Below are positions 1 through 6,879 of a DNA stretch of 51,610 nt, piece by piece (the stretch's first letter is position 1; each line of letters starts with the position of its first letter). This DNA is from a virus. The translations under genes and the position numbers were made by a program. The notes beneath the pieces were generated by a model that ran no database searches, had not been told where the DNA came from, and saw only the letters and a program-made list of their open reading frames with translations. The stretch spans positions 1-51,610 of the IMG/VR virus record IMGVR_UViG_3300023181_000037; one strand, given 5' to 3'.

Positions 1-85
1 TGCTGACCTGCACCCGCCCATCGTGGCAAGAGTACTGTAAATAGACTGTTGTACGCTTCAGGTAGAAGGAAAGAGAAGTGGCCAT
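1..85 (-). CDS. int: Partial copy of integrase N-terminus (cut by window edge)
   Basis: On the minus strand this encodes the first 28 residues of the tyrosine integrase found whole at 50362-51561, then runs off the window start. It is identical to the other copy and belongs to the same gene in a circularised genome. It is not an independent gene. Confidence 0.85.
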   Translation of the reverse strand, partial: MATSLSFYLKRTTVYLQYSCHDGRVQVS

Positions 86-126
86 ATTGGTAGTAAGCCC
101 AAGGTAGTAAAAATGGTAGGCAGTTT
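1..126. repeat. Left copy of 126-bp terminal direct repeat
   Basis: These 126 bases recur exactly at 51477-51602. The repeat holds the first codons of the integrase and about 40 bp upstream of it. No host DNA lies outside it, so it is best explained as the overlap left when a circular phage genome was assembled as a line. A prophage att duplication is less likely, because the tRNA-derived att candidate lies outside the repeat, at 224-270. Confidence 0.9.
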
Positions 127-172
127 CTCGGAATGCCTCGGATTTTACCTTAGCATGCGCGGAAATGCGCGG

Positions 173-214
173 AAATAAAAAGCGGGCGAACATGCTTGAA
201 ACATGCTGCCCGCT
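173..214 (-). terminator. Leftward intrinsic terminator between att region and int
   Basis: AGCGGGC at 181-187 pairs with GCCCGCT at 208-214, with an inner CATG/CATG pair. Read on the minus strand the hairpin is followed by a T-rich run (173-181). It would stop leftward transcription before int, which starts at position 85. Confidence 0.75.
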
Positions 215-223
215 TGTAAACAG

Positions 224-270
224 TGGTCGCGCTAGGAATCGAACCTAGATCTAGAGTTTAGGAAACTCCT
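224..270 (-). other. attP: tRNA-Arg(CCU) 3' half; probable attP core
   Basis: The minus strand shows a CGCGACC acceptor strand plus A, a perfect T-arm (CTAGG, TTCGATT, CCTAG), a 4-nt variable region, and an anticodon arm with loop TTCCTAA, giving anticodon CCU. The 5' half is not conserved: the D-arm degenerates after AGGGGATA and no matching 5' acceptor strand is found. A tRNA 3' half beside int is the usual form of attP in phages that integrate into a tRNA gene. The expected host target is therefore tRNA-Arg(CCU). No complete tRNA is claimed. Confidence 0.75.
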
Positions 271-333
271 ATAATTTATCCCCTGTGTTGTGGGCTGGGC
301 GCGGGGGCAAATGGTTGGTAGTAAAAATGTCCG

Positions 334-588
334 TCAACCCATCAATTTAAACAGGTGTTTCCGGTCGAATGCCTTACCCTTGCCCCAGCGGTAAGTCTTG
401 ATGCCCGCAGCCTGTATCCGCTTTGTCAGCGTGTCGTCCGAGCACCCCAGCGCCGCCCGGGCGTCAGCAAATGTAATGTGTTTTGTTTCTTCGGTCTGGT
501 TCTTGTATTCCATGCCCAATTCCTTAGCTACCATTTTCGCCAAGGTAGTAAGTAGGGATCTTTCTTCAATGGTTGCTGTATCACTCAT
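334..588 (-). CDS. Small HTH protein, candidate excisionase
   Basis: This 84-residue protein has a C-terminal half (about 38-84) reading as a MerR/excisionase-like winged helix: ITFADARAALGCSDDTL followed by KRIQAAGIKTYRWGKG and a basic end. It is the first gene on one side of the attP core, with int on the other, and is flanked by leftward terminators on both sides (613-636 and 173-214), so it may be a separate unit. Position and size suit a recombination directionality factor. Family assignment is inferred; it could instead be a local regulator. Confidence 0.6.
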   Translation of the reverse strand: MSDTATIEERSLLTTLAKMVAKELGMEYKNQTEETKHITFADARAALGCSDDTLTKRIQAAGIKTYRWGKGKAFDRKHLFKLMG

Positions 589-612
589 TTGGATTTATTT
601 TTTCAAGTAAGC

Positions 613-636
613 AAAAAAGCACCTCGATTGAGGCGC
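613..636 (-). terminator. Leftward intrinsic terminator of the early operon
   Basis: GCACCTC (619-625) pairs with GAGGCGC (630-636). On the minus strand this is a 7-bp stem with one G-T pair and a 4-nt loop followed by six T (613-618). It ends the leftward operon just after the 659-853 gene. Confidence 0.8.
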
Positions 637-658
637 TGTGTATTATCGGGGTGGGCAA

Positions 659-853
659 TTAGAGGTGTTTCTTAAACGCTAAGGCGAACAGGATAGCCCA
701 CGACCCCCATTCAAAAGCCAGTCCTCCGCCTTTTATGTTGTCAGATTCGTACCATGAGTAAGTAAGGACAGGTGTAATATGGAATTCTCGGCATTCAAAA
801 TCCTGTATGGGTTCGATAGCTAACCGAGTGCGAGCAGTTATTTTTAGGATCAT
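659..853 (-). CDS. Hypothetical protein, 64 aa
   Basis: Last gene of the long leftward operon before the terminator at 613-636. Its ATG overlaps the stop of the preceding gene (ATGA at 850-853), which indicates translational coupling and supports the start. The C-terminal 20 residues are hydrophobic (GSWAILFALAFKKHL), possibly a short membrane-associated helix. No family recognised. Confidence 0.6.
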   Translation of the reverse strand: MILKITARTRLAIEPIQDFECREFHITPVLTYSWYESDNIKGGGLAFEWGSWAILFALAFKKHL

Positions 854-1245
854 ATCTCATTAAGTTTTAAAACCACCGTAAGCTTAAACTCCATCCCCAA
901 AGATTGGATAAGGGAATGAAGGGATTCTGTGGCGTGATCGTGGACTATATGAAAGCCTTTAGGGATAAATACCTCTTCGTTTTTGGGGTACCCTTTGTAG
1001 CCGTGCATATACGGTTCCATTATCGTTGATAGCTTATGCTCATTCAATTCATCTGCCTTTCCTAATAATAGCCAGTCGCCGGGAGGAAGCAAAAGAAGTT
1101 TAGGTCTGCAACTAATATCGAAATGAAGGCTGGGAAGGTAACCAGAATCTTCATGCGAAGAACCTTCACTAAATGTTATGTCCTTCGCTCCTTCCGGCAC
1201 TTGAACGAACCCGTAGGTAGTTCCTTGTATCTTCTTAGTGGTCAT
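850..1245 (-). CDS. Hypothetical protein, 131 aa
   Basis: Soluble-looking protein with no recognised domain. It contains the segment LLLPPGDWLLLGKADEL around residues 50-67 and no signal peptide. The start overlaps the upstream gene by 11 nt and its stop overlaps the downstream start as ATGA, so it is part of a tightly packed early operon. Confidence 0.65.
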   Translation of the reverse strand: MTTKKIQGTTYGFVQVPEGAKDITFSEGSSHEDSGYLPSLHFDISCRPKLLLLPPGDWLLLGKADELNEHKLSTIMEPYMHGYKGYPKNEEVFIPKGFHIVHDHATESLHSLIQSLGMEFKLTVVLKLNEI

Positions 1246-1540
1246 TCTTCAGGTATTTGATTGCCAAGTCTCGCCCTTCAGCAGTGAATTGCAGGATTTT
1301 AGTGAGGTTAAATTCGTCGGCCCCTTCCTGCATTAGAGCATTCGCCCGTATCTTCTCTATCAATATTGACAGCTTCTTGTATTCTTCAAGGGGGACCGAC
1401 TGCCGCATCTGATCCTGCGACCAAATGATCTCGCCCTGACCATCTATGACTTCCCAGTGACTATGCTCTCCGTTGTCCGCAAATACTTCTGTAACGTATG
1501 GCGGGTTTGATTTATTCAGTATAAATGCTTTCTGTTCCAT
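1235..1540 (-). CDS. Hypothetical protein, 101 aa
   Basis: Unrecognised early protein. The middle is charged and probably helical (EEYKKLSILIEKIRANALM, about 51-69). It overlaps the next gene by 11 nt and is separated from the gene behind it by 58 nt. Confidence 0.6.
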   Translation of the reverse strand: MEQKAFILNKSNPPYVTEVFADNGEHSHWEVIDGQGEIIWSQDQMRQSVPLEEYKKLSILIEKIRANALMQEGADEFNLTKILQFTAEGRDLAIKYLKNDH

Positions 1541-1598
1541 AACTATCTGTTACCAGCTACATGGTAGCCTGGATTTGTTTAAAGGGTGGAGGTTAAGA

Positions 1599-1871
1599 TT
1601 AGCTATTTAGGGAAGGGTTGGTCTCAAAGAATGCTTTCCTGGCAGCTTCAATTTTATATAGATGCTGGGGGAATTGCTCGTAAACAGCGGCAAAAAGTGT
1701 TCGTAACCCATTCTCGTGTTTTTGGATGTAATGCTTTCCTAACTTCTCCTTGAATACGTCCAGAAAGGCATCTGTTCCATACGCAACAATGTCATGGAAA
1801 GCCCTCGCCTCATCCTCTGACATTTCAAATACAAGCGTTGCACTTACCGATGATTTCAGTCTTGTTTTCAT
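1599..1871 (-). CDS. Hypothetical protein, 90 aa
   Basis: Small mixed alpha/beta-looking protein rich in Phe and Lys, starting with a basic segment (MKTRLKSS). Five nt separate it from the upstream gene 1877-2368, so the two are probably co-transcribed. No family recognised. Confidence 0.6.
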   Translation of the reverse strand: MKTRLKSSVSATLVFEMSEDEARAFHDIVAYGTDAFLDVFKEKLGKHYIQKHENGLRTLFAAVYEQFPQHLYKIEAARKAFFETNPSLNS

Positions 1872-1876
1872 AATTT

Positions 1877-2368
1877 CTAAAGAGATTTTAAGTAGAGTGT
1901 GTAGAGATGGGTAACTGTTGAAGTCCCAACAAAGAACTTCTTATAAAGAATCTCTTTGTTGGTATTTTCAGCACCAACTCCCCATGCTACCCATTCATTT
2001 TTATGCAGCCATTCCGCGAAGCCTTCTGCATGTTCCTTAGCCTTTAAGGTGGCGTAGGATTGGGATATGGATGCAATTCTTTTTGCTACATCCTTTTCTA
2101 ATGTATCGCCCGAAAAGACCGCAAGACACCCCCTATAAACAGGATCGGTGCCAACAACCAATCCGGATTCTTCAATAACTTTTTGAATCTGCTGCGCCAA
2201 ATCCCCTTCGGGCTTGGTTGCTTCCTTTGCGGCTAATTCCAAGGCTTTTTTAAATCCGATTATGTACGATTCCTGTCCAAATTCTTCAAATTCAGAATCA
2301 TATTTTTCTGCATAGGAGCGGGCCAACTCCTGTCCTATCGCTATCATTTCTTTATCCTGTAAGTTCAT
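1877..2368 (-). CDS. Hypothetical protein, 163 aa
   Basis: Predicted mostly helical, acidic protein. Residues 88-163 include a Trp-rich stretch (FAEWLHKNEWVAWGVGAEN). Modular early proteins with a helical N-terminus and a short Trp-containing tail occur in phage accessory regions, but no specific family can be named. Nine nt separate it from 2378-2929. Confidence 0.6.
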   Translation of the reverse strand: MNLQDKEMIAIGQELARSYAEKYDSEFEEFGQESYIIGFKKALELAAKEATKPEGDLAQQIQKVIEESGLVVGTDPVYRGCLAVFSGDTLEKDVAKRIASISQSYATLKAKEHAEGFAEWLHKNEWVAWGVGAENTNKEILYKKFFVGTSTVTHLYTLYLKSL

Positions 2369-2377
2369 GGTTGCTTT

Positions 2378-2929
2378 TTAAATGTTATTCAGTGCTTTTG
2401 ATAGCATGATATTTGCCTGGCCGATCACCAGTTTTGCGTCTAACAAGCATTCTGTAGGCATATTGAATAGGTGGTCTGCCGCTTCCTGCATTGCCTCTTT
2501 CAGCCGTTTATTTTCGGCCTCTAAGGGGGATAGATAGGTTTGGGCTACTTCCACACAAGCCCTTGCAGCTTCGTTTTGTTCATCCAAACCTCGGTCTTCA
2601 CCATAGTCATCATAGCCCCGATTGAGATGACTTACTATCGCTGCTTCCATCGCTTTCACCATATCCTCTTTAGGTGCTGGCCGATCTTCCGCGTTGACAA
2701 TCTGAGTAGGATGTGCAGATTCAAAGGTGCAGTGTCCACACTTGCAATGCAGCGGTCGGGCTATCCATATTCTTTTGCAGTTTACGCAAATGGAACACTC
2801 CTCTTTGGGTAGGGATTCTCTGCCTGCTATGAAGCCCTCAATCCGCCCATACCAGCGCCCCTCGCTATAGTCATCATTAGGCTCGATTTGGCGCGCATAT
2901 TCAGCGGCCAGTGTTTTTATATCGCTCAT
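2378..2929 (-). CDS. Zinc-ribbon and coiled-coil early protein, 183 aa
   Basis: Residues 45-68 hold the Cys pairs of a zinc ribbon: CSIC.NC followed by CKCGHC. The segment DEQNEAARACVEVAQTYL precedes a coiled coil (LEAENKRLKEAMQEAADHL, about 137-155). The layout suggests a small metal-binding scaffold or nucleic-acid-binding protein; function unknown. It belongs to the leftward early operon. Confidence 0.65.
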   Translation of the reverse strand: MSDIKTLAAEYARQIEPNDDYSEGRWYGRIEGFIAGRESLPKEECSICVNCKRIWIARPLHCKCGHCTFESAHPTQIVNAEDRPAPKEDMVKAMEAAIVSHLNRGYDDYGEDRGLDEQNEAARACVEVAQTYLSPLEAENKRLKEAMQEAADHLFNMPTECLLDAKLVIGQANIMLSKALNNI

Positions 2930-2949
2930 TTTCTTAAAATATTTTTAGT

Positions 2950-3234
2950 TTAAATGTCGTAGAGGTTAAATCGAACGCATATCGCATGTATCGCCGGAAT
3001 GGCGCGGAAGGTGTAGGTTATTCCGTCCTGCTCATTGAACTGATACACATAAGGTTGCCCCTTGAATACCTTCCCTTTGGTGGCCTTAGCTACGGCAATG
3101 GCTCTCCATTCAGAAAATGACAGTTGCCCCGTGCGGCGAAAATCATCGTAACATTCCGAAAGAAATTCCCAGGCATCACAAGAATATTCATTACGTGATT
3201 TTCTTATCTGTTTTTGATGAATTACTTTTATCAT
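2950..3234 (-). CDS. Hypothetical basic protein, 94 aa
   Basis: Begins with a basic segment (MIKVIHQKQIRKSRN). No recognised motif, signal peptide or membrane span. It lies between small genes of the same strand with 12-20 nt gaps. Confidence 0.55.
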   Translation of the reverse strand: MIKVIHQKQIRKSRNEYSCDAWEFLSECYDDFRRTGQLSFSEWRAIAVAKATKGKVFKGQPYVYQFNEQDGITYTFRAIPAIHAICVRFNLYDI

Positions 3235-3246
3235 AATATTTTTAGT

Positions 3247-3441
3247 TTAGGATGTTACCGCTAACTCCGAATGGGTTAGGGTTCGGTAGATTTCAAGTAC
3301 ATTATCCACTTCTTTGCCGAAGTCGGATTTATTGTAATCCGGATCTTCAAGGTCGATGTATAGATACTTCTCCATCTTTCCCAATGCTGATAACAGATGA
3401 TTCAGCTGCTGCTTCGTTGTATCTTCTGAGCTTGTATCCAT
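3247..3441 (-). CDS. Hypothetical acidic protein, 64 aa
   Basis: Short acidic, helical-looking protein. It shares 95 nt with the reading frame 3347-3541 on the same strand, so one of the pair may be spurious. Its composition (regular helix, charged surface) makes it the better candidate. It starts with ATG and has a 12-nt gap to the next gene. Confidence 0.5.
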   Translation of the reverse strand: MDTSSEDTTKQQLNHLLSALGKMEKYLYIDLEDPDYNKSDFGKEVDNVLEIYRTLTHSELAVTS

Positions 3442-3541
3442 AGTAAATCATTTTGATTATTTCGCCCTTAGGTGCGGGCTGGTGGTAAAAGTCTTTCCAT
3501 TCTTGTCGCCACTTGGAGAAGTATTGATCTATAAAAGGCAT
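3347..3541 (-). CDS. Hypothetical protein, 64 aa (overlaps next gene)
   Basis: The ATG at 3541 gives 64 residues; a longer form would need a TTG. The N-terminal 30 residues are rich in Trp, Phe and Tyr (FIDQYFSKWRQEWKDFYHQP). The C-terminal half lies over the start of 3247-3441 in another frame. It overlaps the 3529-3747 stop by 13 nt, which suits a compact operon. A truncated or mis-called gene is possible. Confidence 0.4.
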   Translation of the reverse strand: MPFIDQYFSKWRQEWKDFYHQPAPKGEIIKMIYYGYKLRRYNEAAAESSVISIGKDGEVSIHRP

Positions 3542-3747
3542 GAGAACAGAAGGCAATTAAAGCGTGAAATTTCAAACACATGCGTCCCGCCGCCTTCCAG
3601 TGGAATTTCGATATCGGCGTAGTAGTCACCCATGTGCCTGTCGGTTTTTATCACCGTGTAGGGAATGCCACATTTTATTAATTGCTGGGGTATATCCTCG
3701 CAGCAATAAACCATGTCGCCTTTTTGAAGATCTTTCGGGTTTAGCAT
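3529..3747 (-). CDS. Hypothetical protein, 72 aa
   Basis: Reads like a small beta-rich protein (LNPKDLQKGDMVYCCEDIP near the start, an SH3-like opening) with a hydrophobic Cys-containing tail. Overlaps the upstream gene by 7 nt. No function recognised. Confidence 0.55.
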   Translation of the reverse strand: MLNPKDLQKGDMVYCCEDIPQQLIKCGIPYTVIKTDRHMGDYYADIEIPLEGGGTHVFEISRFNCLLFSCLL

Positions 3748-3926
3748 AATTCAAGTTTTTTGGTGCCCCAATTAGTGGCCTTTTTGTTAGTGGTAAATGA
3801 TTTGCAGGCTAAGAATGTATGACCACCATCCTTTTCATTCTGCTGGTATGAAGCGGTATATCCATTGTATTCATTGTAAGTGATGATTACTGACTTGGAA
3901 CCGTTGTTGTTTGAAAGTGTAGTCAT
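3741..3926 (-). CDS. Hypothetical protein, 61 aa
   Basis: First leftward gene after the divergent control region 3966-4035, so it probably heads a transcript reaching down to about 660. The protein is Asn/Thr/Lys-rich with no recognised domain. A TACCTTTA box on the minus strand (3968-3975) lies about 42 nt upstream of the start. Confidence 0.55.
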   Translation of the reverse strand: MTTLSNNNGSKSVIITYNEYNGYTASYQQNEKDGGHTFLACKSFTTNKKATNWGTKKLELC

Positions 3927-3965
3927 AGTAGGCTGCTTTTCATCTCTGCTTCATCGCTTCGATAT

Positions 3966-4035
3966 TGTAAAGGTAAGCATTTTACTTACTCTACCAAATT
4001 ATTTGTAAGTTTTTTACTTACTTTATTTATCTTCG
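3966..4035 (+). promoter_or_regulatory. Divergent promoter/operator with GTAAG-type dyads
   Basis: TATCTTCG at 4028-4035 resembles the Bacteroidetes -7 box TAnnTTTG and ends four nt before the ATG at 4040, so the transcript may be leaderless. Two dyads precede it: GTAAG (3973-3977) with CTTAC (3985-3989), and GTAAGT (4005-4010) with ACTTAC (4016-4021). The 11-mer TGTAAAGGTAA (3966-3976) also occurs at 18914-18924 and includes a TACCTTTA box for leftward transcription. Autoregulation by the 4040 product is inferred. Confidence 0.55.
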
Positions 4036-4039
4036 TTTT

Positions 4040-4216
4040 ATGCCTGACAAAGAAGATCCAAAAAAGAAAGTAGGAAGCTGGAAACTTGCACCTGATGTGC
4101 TGGCTATGCTAAAGGCTATTGCAGACCATGACGGGGAATCGCAGGCTACGGTGTTGCGCCAATTAATTAGAAAAGAAGCAAAGCGTTTAAAGATTGATAT
4201 CCCTCAGCCTGAATAG
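4040..4216 (+). CDS. Ribbon-helix-helix-like small DNA-binding protein, 58 aa
   Basis: Lone plus-strand gene inside the leftward region. After a basic start (MPDKEDPKKKVGSWKL) comes a short strand, then APDVLAMLKAIADHDGESQ and ATVLRQLIRKEAKRL, the strand-helix-helix pattern of CopG/Arc-type repressors. It sits next to two GTAAG dyads and a promoter box that ends four nt before its ATG. Probably an autoregulated repressor of the leftward operon below it. The call is from pattern and context, not a profile match. Confidence 0.6.
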   Translation: MPDKEDPKKKVGSWKLAPDVLAMLKAIADHDGESQATVLRQLIRKEAKRLKIDIPQPE

Positions 4217-4224
4217 TCAAGCCT

Positions 4225-4554
4225 TCAAATGCTTTCCACGATCACAGAAAAGTATTCCTGGCCTTTGGCAACCTTTACTTTCCTTACGGTGGCTTCGTGA
4301 ATGTCCTTGTCATTGAACTTGTACTTCTTTTGAAGGATGTCCTGCAGTGGCTTGACCGGATTATCCCAATCTGATAGGGGATTGCTCATACCGAATTCGT
4401 AGTAAAAGCGGTAGGGTGCGGCTGGCATAGTAAGCGGCGGTAGGGTGTAGAGTAGCTTGGTTTCGTAAGCCTTGTATTCCGGGGTCTTGAACCGTTTGCC
4501 TTGCCAGCATTTATTGACAGAAAGCGGCGCGACCGACTGATGGATCTTGGTCAT
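4225..4554 (-). CDS. rusA: RusA-like Holliday junction resolvase
   Basis: 109 residues, about RusA length (RusA is about 120). The central motif SDWDNPVKPLQDILQK followed by YKFNDKDI carries the conserved D..N..K..D pattern of the RusA family, whose dimers cut four-way DNA junctions with Mg2+. The ATG overlaps the stop of the ASCH gene (ATGA, 4551-4554). Expected role: resolving branched DNA from RecT recombination or replication before packaging. Confidence 0.85.
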   Translation of the reverse strand: MTKIHQSVAPLSVNKCWQGKRFKTPEYKAYETKLLYTLPPLTMPAAPYRFYYEFGMSNPLSDWDNPVKPLQDILQKKYKFNDKDIHEATVRKVKVAKGQEYFSVIVESI

Positions 4555-4895
4555 GATCCTATTCTATTATTCACTTCTGAAACAATATCCCCTAAGCTGA
4601 TTACGAACTGCAAATCAGATCCACCCCAAGCGGGATTGCCGGGGCCAATTGATATGCCTTTGCACTCAATGTCGAACGATGGTGCGTTCTTACCGTAGCC
4701 ATTAGTAAAGCGGATTATGTCAAAGTGCTTGAATTCAGTGTAATTCTTGAACGCCGAAAAGCAGTTGCGTTCAACAATATCAAAGTGCTGGAGCCGATTC
4801 TGCCAATAGTCTTTCAACTCCCGGTATTCCTCTTTCTTTTCGCCGCTGGCAATCATGTCGAACCACTTCTTTTTGAGGGTCAAATGCAGTATCAT
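4551..4895 (-). CDS. ASCH domain protein, 114 aa
   Basis: The opening MILHLTLKKKWFDMIASGEK followed by KKEEYRELKDYW is the ASCH/PUA-like N-terminus, with the conserved Lys-x-x-E-x-R pattern. A central RFTNGYGKNAPSFDIECKGI strand pair follows. ASCH domains are thought to bind RNA or modified bases; the family includes N4-acetylcytidine hydrolases. It is coupled to RusA. The exact substrate cannot be told from sequence. Confidence 0.8.
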   Translation of the reverse strand: MILHLTLKKKWFDMIASGEKKEEYRELKDYWQNRLQHFDIVERNCFSAFKNYTEFKHFDIIRFTNGYGKNAPSFDIECKGISIGPGNPAWGGSDLQFVISLGDIVSEVNNRIGS

Positions 4896-4918
4896 ATTTT
4901 AATATTTTGTGGGATTGT

Positions 4919-5083
4919 TTACAAGTCTATTTCGATCCGACATTTTACGACCTTGCTATCAGTCCATTTCTCAGCCTCTTTAACGGCGATCGCTTTGTAC
5001 CAGAAAATCGGCAACTGCCCATTTATCGATATCGGATTGCCGCGCTTTGAGACAATTATCCAGTAGTGAGTTTTCTGTATCAT
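4919..5083 (-). CDS. Hypothetical protein, 54 aa
   Basis: Small ORF filling the space between two larger genes, ATG at 5083 and TAA at 4919. The sequence (MIQKTHYWIIVSKRGNPISI then WYKAIAVKEAEKW) has regular strand-helix character typical of real small phage proteins. The gap to the ASCH gene is 23 nt. No family recognised. Confidence 0.55.
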   Translation of the reverse strand: MIQKTHYWIIVSKRGNPISINGQLPIFWYKAIAVKEAEKWTDSKVVKCRIEIDL

Positions 5084-5104
5084 AATGTTTTGTGGGTTAA
5101 TAAC

Positions 5105-5362
5105 CTAGATAAGGGGGATGACTTTTGTACGATCGGCATTCAGGATAAACCTGTCCTCGTCATCAATCGTAAAGCAAGCGGGGCAGTAGTGGTTACCTTC
5201 TACGCTACCTTCTGCATCCCCGCCTATGTGCCAACCGCTATTCCCCATCGCTTCTATGATGTCGCAGCTATCCGGCATGGCAGTAAAGCCGCTATGGCGG
5301 TCCTCAAATGTTTCATCGCAGTTATCGCAAGAACCGCTGTGCATTGTTACTTCGTAAGTCAT
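5105..5362 (-). CDS. Small zinc-finger-like protein, 85 aa
   Basis: Two Cys pairs, CDNC at 12-15 and CPAC at about 60-63, plus His residues, suggest a zinc-binding fold. The rest is acidic. Function unknown. Confidence 0.6.
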   Translation of the reverse strand: MTYEVTMHSGSCDNCDETFEDRHSGFTAMPDSCDIIEAMGNSGWHIGGDAEGSVEGNHYCPACFTIDDEDRFILNADRTKVIPLI

Positions 5363-5436
5363 AAGTTATTTTTTAAGCTGTTTTACCGAATACCCGGTAG
5401 TATCTGTTTATGGTTTCTTCGTTGGTTTCACCCGGG

Positions 5437-5916
5437 CTACATATTTACAAGCATGTGGATGATATCCTGACTGTGTTTGTACCGGCTGGCCGCTTCCCCG
5501 TATGAATGCTGTAATTTGAACTTCATGATGTCAAATTTGTTCAGCATATTGAACCCGTGGACGTAGTGGTAATCTGGCTCAAATGATACTTCATGACCTT
5601 CTTCCGGTGTGAATACATCAACCTTTATATCCCCCAGGGTGTAGCCTCGGCGCTCCCAGTTCTCATCATCATATTCGCCGTTGTCGCCGTATTCTTTGGA
5701 TTGCTGCATGCCATCAGTAGGTACAAAGTCTACACCGTAAGGCAGGAAAATATCAATGTCTTTCGGGCGGCGGCGCACTTGGATGTCTTGCAAATGCAAG
5801 GCGAGGCTACCGGAAAGCATCATCATTGGGTTAGCTGAATAGATGAGCTTTGCGGCCTCAATTAATTCATGCACTTTATTTTTAAGGTGTTCGTGTACGA
5901 ATGTGTCCGTAATCAT
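5437..5916 (-). CDS. Nucleotidyltransferase-fold protein (AbiEii/MNT-like)
   Basis: 159 residues from the ATG at 5916, chosen because it overlaps the upstream stop as ATGA. Residues 36-55 show the nucleotidyltransferase signature: GS (LSGSLALHL) then, after a basic stretch, the metal-binding D-x-D (RPKDIDIF). A third acidic position is plausible at KVDVF. Such folds occur in AbiEii toxins, MNT antitoxins and tRNA-modifying enzymes. No AbiEi antitoxin gene lies beside it; the upstream partner is an HTH protein. Its substrate is unknown. Confidence 0.65.
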   Translation of the reverse strand: MITDTFVHEHLKNKVHELIEAAKLIYSANPMMMLSGSLALHLQDIQVRRRPKDIDIFLPYGVDFVPTDGMQQSKEYGDNGEYDDENWERRGYTLGDIKVDVFTPEEGHEVSFEPDYHYVHGFNMLNKFDIMKFKLQHSYGEAASRYKHSQDIIHMLVNM

Positions 5917-6362
5917 TGGATAGCTTTTAAAACCCAAGTCTTTGAACCTCTCGATTCATAACGGTGGGTGGTGAAATCAATAGGTTTTATCTTCATCGCT
6001 TTAGGATTGGCTGTGTAGTCTATCGCGCCACGTGATCGTTTTACGTTCTTTGGCGCCTCACGTGCGATTTGGCGGGCTATCCCGGCAGCCGCTGTACGTT
6101 TCCTTTCGGCGCGTACTTTGGCGGCCAATTCGGGGTTTCTTTTCGCGAGACGGCTCAAATCTTTTGTTCTCGGGTTTTCCCGGTCATAAGTCATGGCTAT
6201 ATCGTGACCCTTGCCCCGTAGCCTGGATGCGGTTCTTACAAGTCGCTTTTTATCCATCTTCAGGTAGTCCGCCACCTCCTGGGAAGTCATTGTTCTTTGA
6301 TAATTGGCCACTAGATAGGCGACTTCATCCCTGGTGAGTATTCTTGGGTTTTTGCAATTCAT
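5913..6362 (-). CDS. HTH DNA-binding protein, 149 aa
   Basis: Start at 6362 overlaps the DnaA-like gene stop as ATGA. Residues about 9-50 read as a helix-turn-helix (LTRDEVAYLVANY, TSQEVADYLKMDKKRLVRTASRLR). The remainder is strongly basic, rich in Arg, Lys and Ala, typical of nucleic-acid binding tails. It sits between a DnaA-domain protein and a nucleotidyltransferase in one coupled set. Possible replication or regulatory role. Confidence 0.65.
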   Translation of the reverse strand: MNCKNPRILTRDEVAYLVANYQRTMTSQEVADYLKMDKKRLVRTASRLRGKGHDIAMTYDRENPRTKDLSRLAKRNPELAAKVRAERKRTAAAGIARQIAREAPKNVKRSRGAIDYTANPKAMKIKPIDFTTHRYESRGSKTWVLKAIQ

Positions 6363-6724
6363 TTTCTTACGATAGTTGGGTAGGGTGAAACTGATTGTAG
6401 CCACAGAACATAGTCCGGATCTGTCTCCATTCTGTCGGATACGGTTTTAAGTGCATGCATGACGGTGGTGTGATCCTGGCCGAATATGTCTGCTATTTCA
6501 CTTAGCGACATATCTGTGAGTTTCCTCAGGTAGTAGGCCAGTGCCTGCCGGTATTTGACGATCCGCCATTGTCTTCGTTTCTGAATGAGCCAATCAAGCT
6601 CAATATCATTTGCCTTACAGAATAACTCAACCACATTGTCGGATCTTCTGACATGCCCTTTCACGGCACTGATCGATATGGACGGTATCGCCATATAGCT
6701 GATTTGCTTTTGCGGTATGTTCAT
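6359..6724 (-). CDS. DnaA domain IV-like DNA-binding protein, 121 aa
   Basis: Start ATG at 6724 overlaps the stop of the 52-aa gene (ATGA). The C-terminal half matches the DnaA DNA-binding domain: RQALAYYLRKLTDMSLSEIADIFG followed by the signature DHTTVMHALKTV. No AAA+ ATPase domain is present, so it cannot act as a full initiator. It may bind DnaA-box-like sites to recruit or block the host initiator, or act as a regulator. It lies directly downstream of the replication genes. Confidence 0.85.
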   Translation of the reverse strand: MNIPQKQISYMAIPSISISAVKGHVRRSDNVVELFCKANDIELDWLIQKRRQWRIVKYRQALAYYLRKLTDMSLSEIADIFGQDHTTVMHALKTVSDRMETDPDYVLWLQSVSPYPTIVRK

Positions 6725-6879
6725 TGGTTTTTGATTTTGGCCTGCTTTTTCAACCGGATCTTTCGTAGCGCTACCGCATATTCCTTTCTTGCTTCCTGCT
6801 CTTTGGTTAAAACCAGGTAGTTCTTCTTGCCGGCATACCAAGCCATTTCTTTATCGACATCGAAAATCTGTGTGTTCAT
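6721..6879 (-). CDS. Hypothetical basic protein, 52 aa
   Basis: Short ORF with ATGA overlaps at both ends: its start overlaps the stop of 6876-7682 and its stop overlaps the start of the DnaA-like gene. The product (MNTQIFDVDKEMAWYAGKKN then a Lys/Arg-rich helix to the end) is basic and helical. The double coupling strongly supports it as a gene. Function unknown. Confidence 0.7.
   Translation of the reverse strand: MNTQIFDVDKEMAWYAGKKNYLVLTKEQEARKEYAVALRKIRLKKQAKIKNQ

Larger units (their letters stand above)
89..551. repeat. GGTAGTAA direct repeats flanking the att core
   Basis: GGTAGTAA occurs at 89-96, 103-110, 317-324 and 544-551. The longer form GGTAGTAAAAATG is shared by 103-115 and 317-329, on either side of the tRNA fragment. 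A tandem ATGCGCGGAA pair lies near 155-175. Repeats around a tRNA-derived core next to int resemble integrase or excisionase arm sites; this role is inferred from position only. Confidence 0.45.

Noticed and set aside
1-126. Terminal repeat as prophage attL/attR
   Set aside because: The tRNA-derived core is outside the repeat, int is intact only across it and no host sequence is seen, so assembly overlap of a circle fits better.
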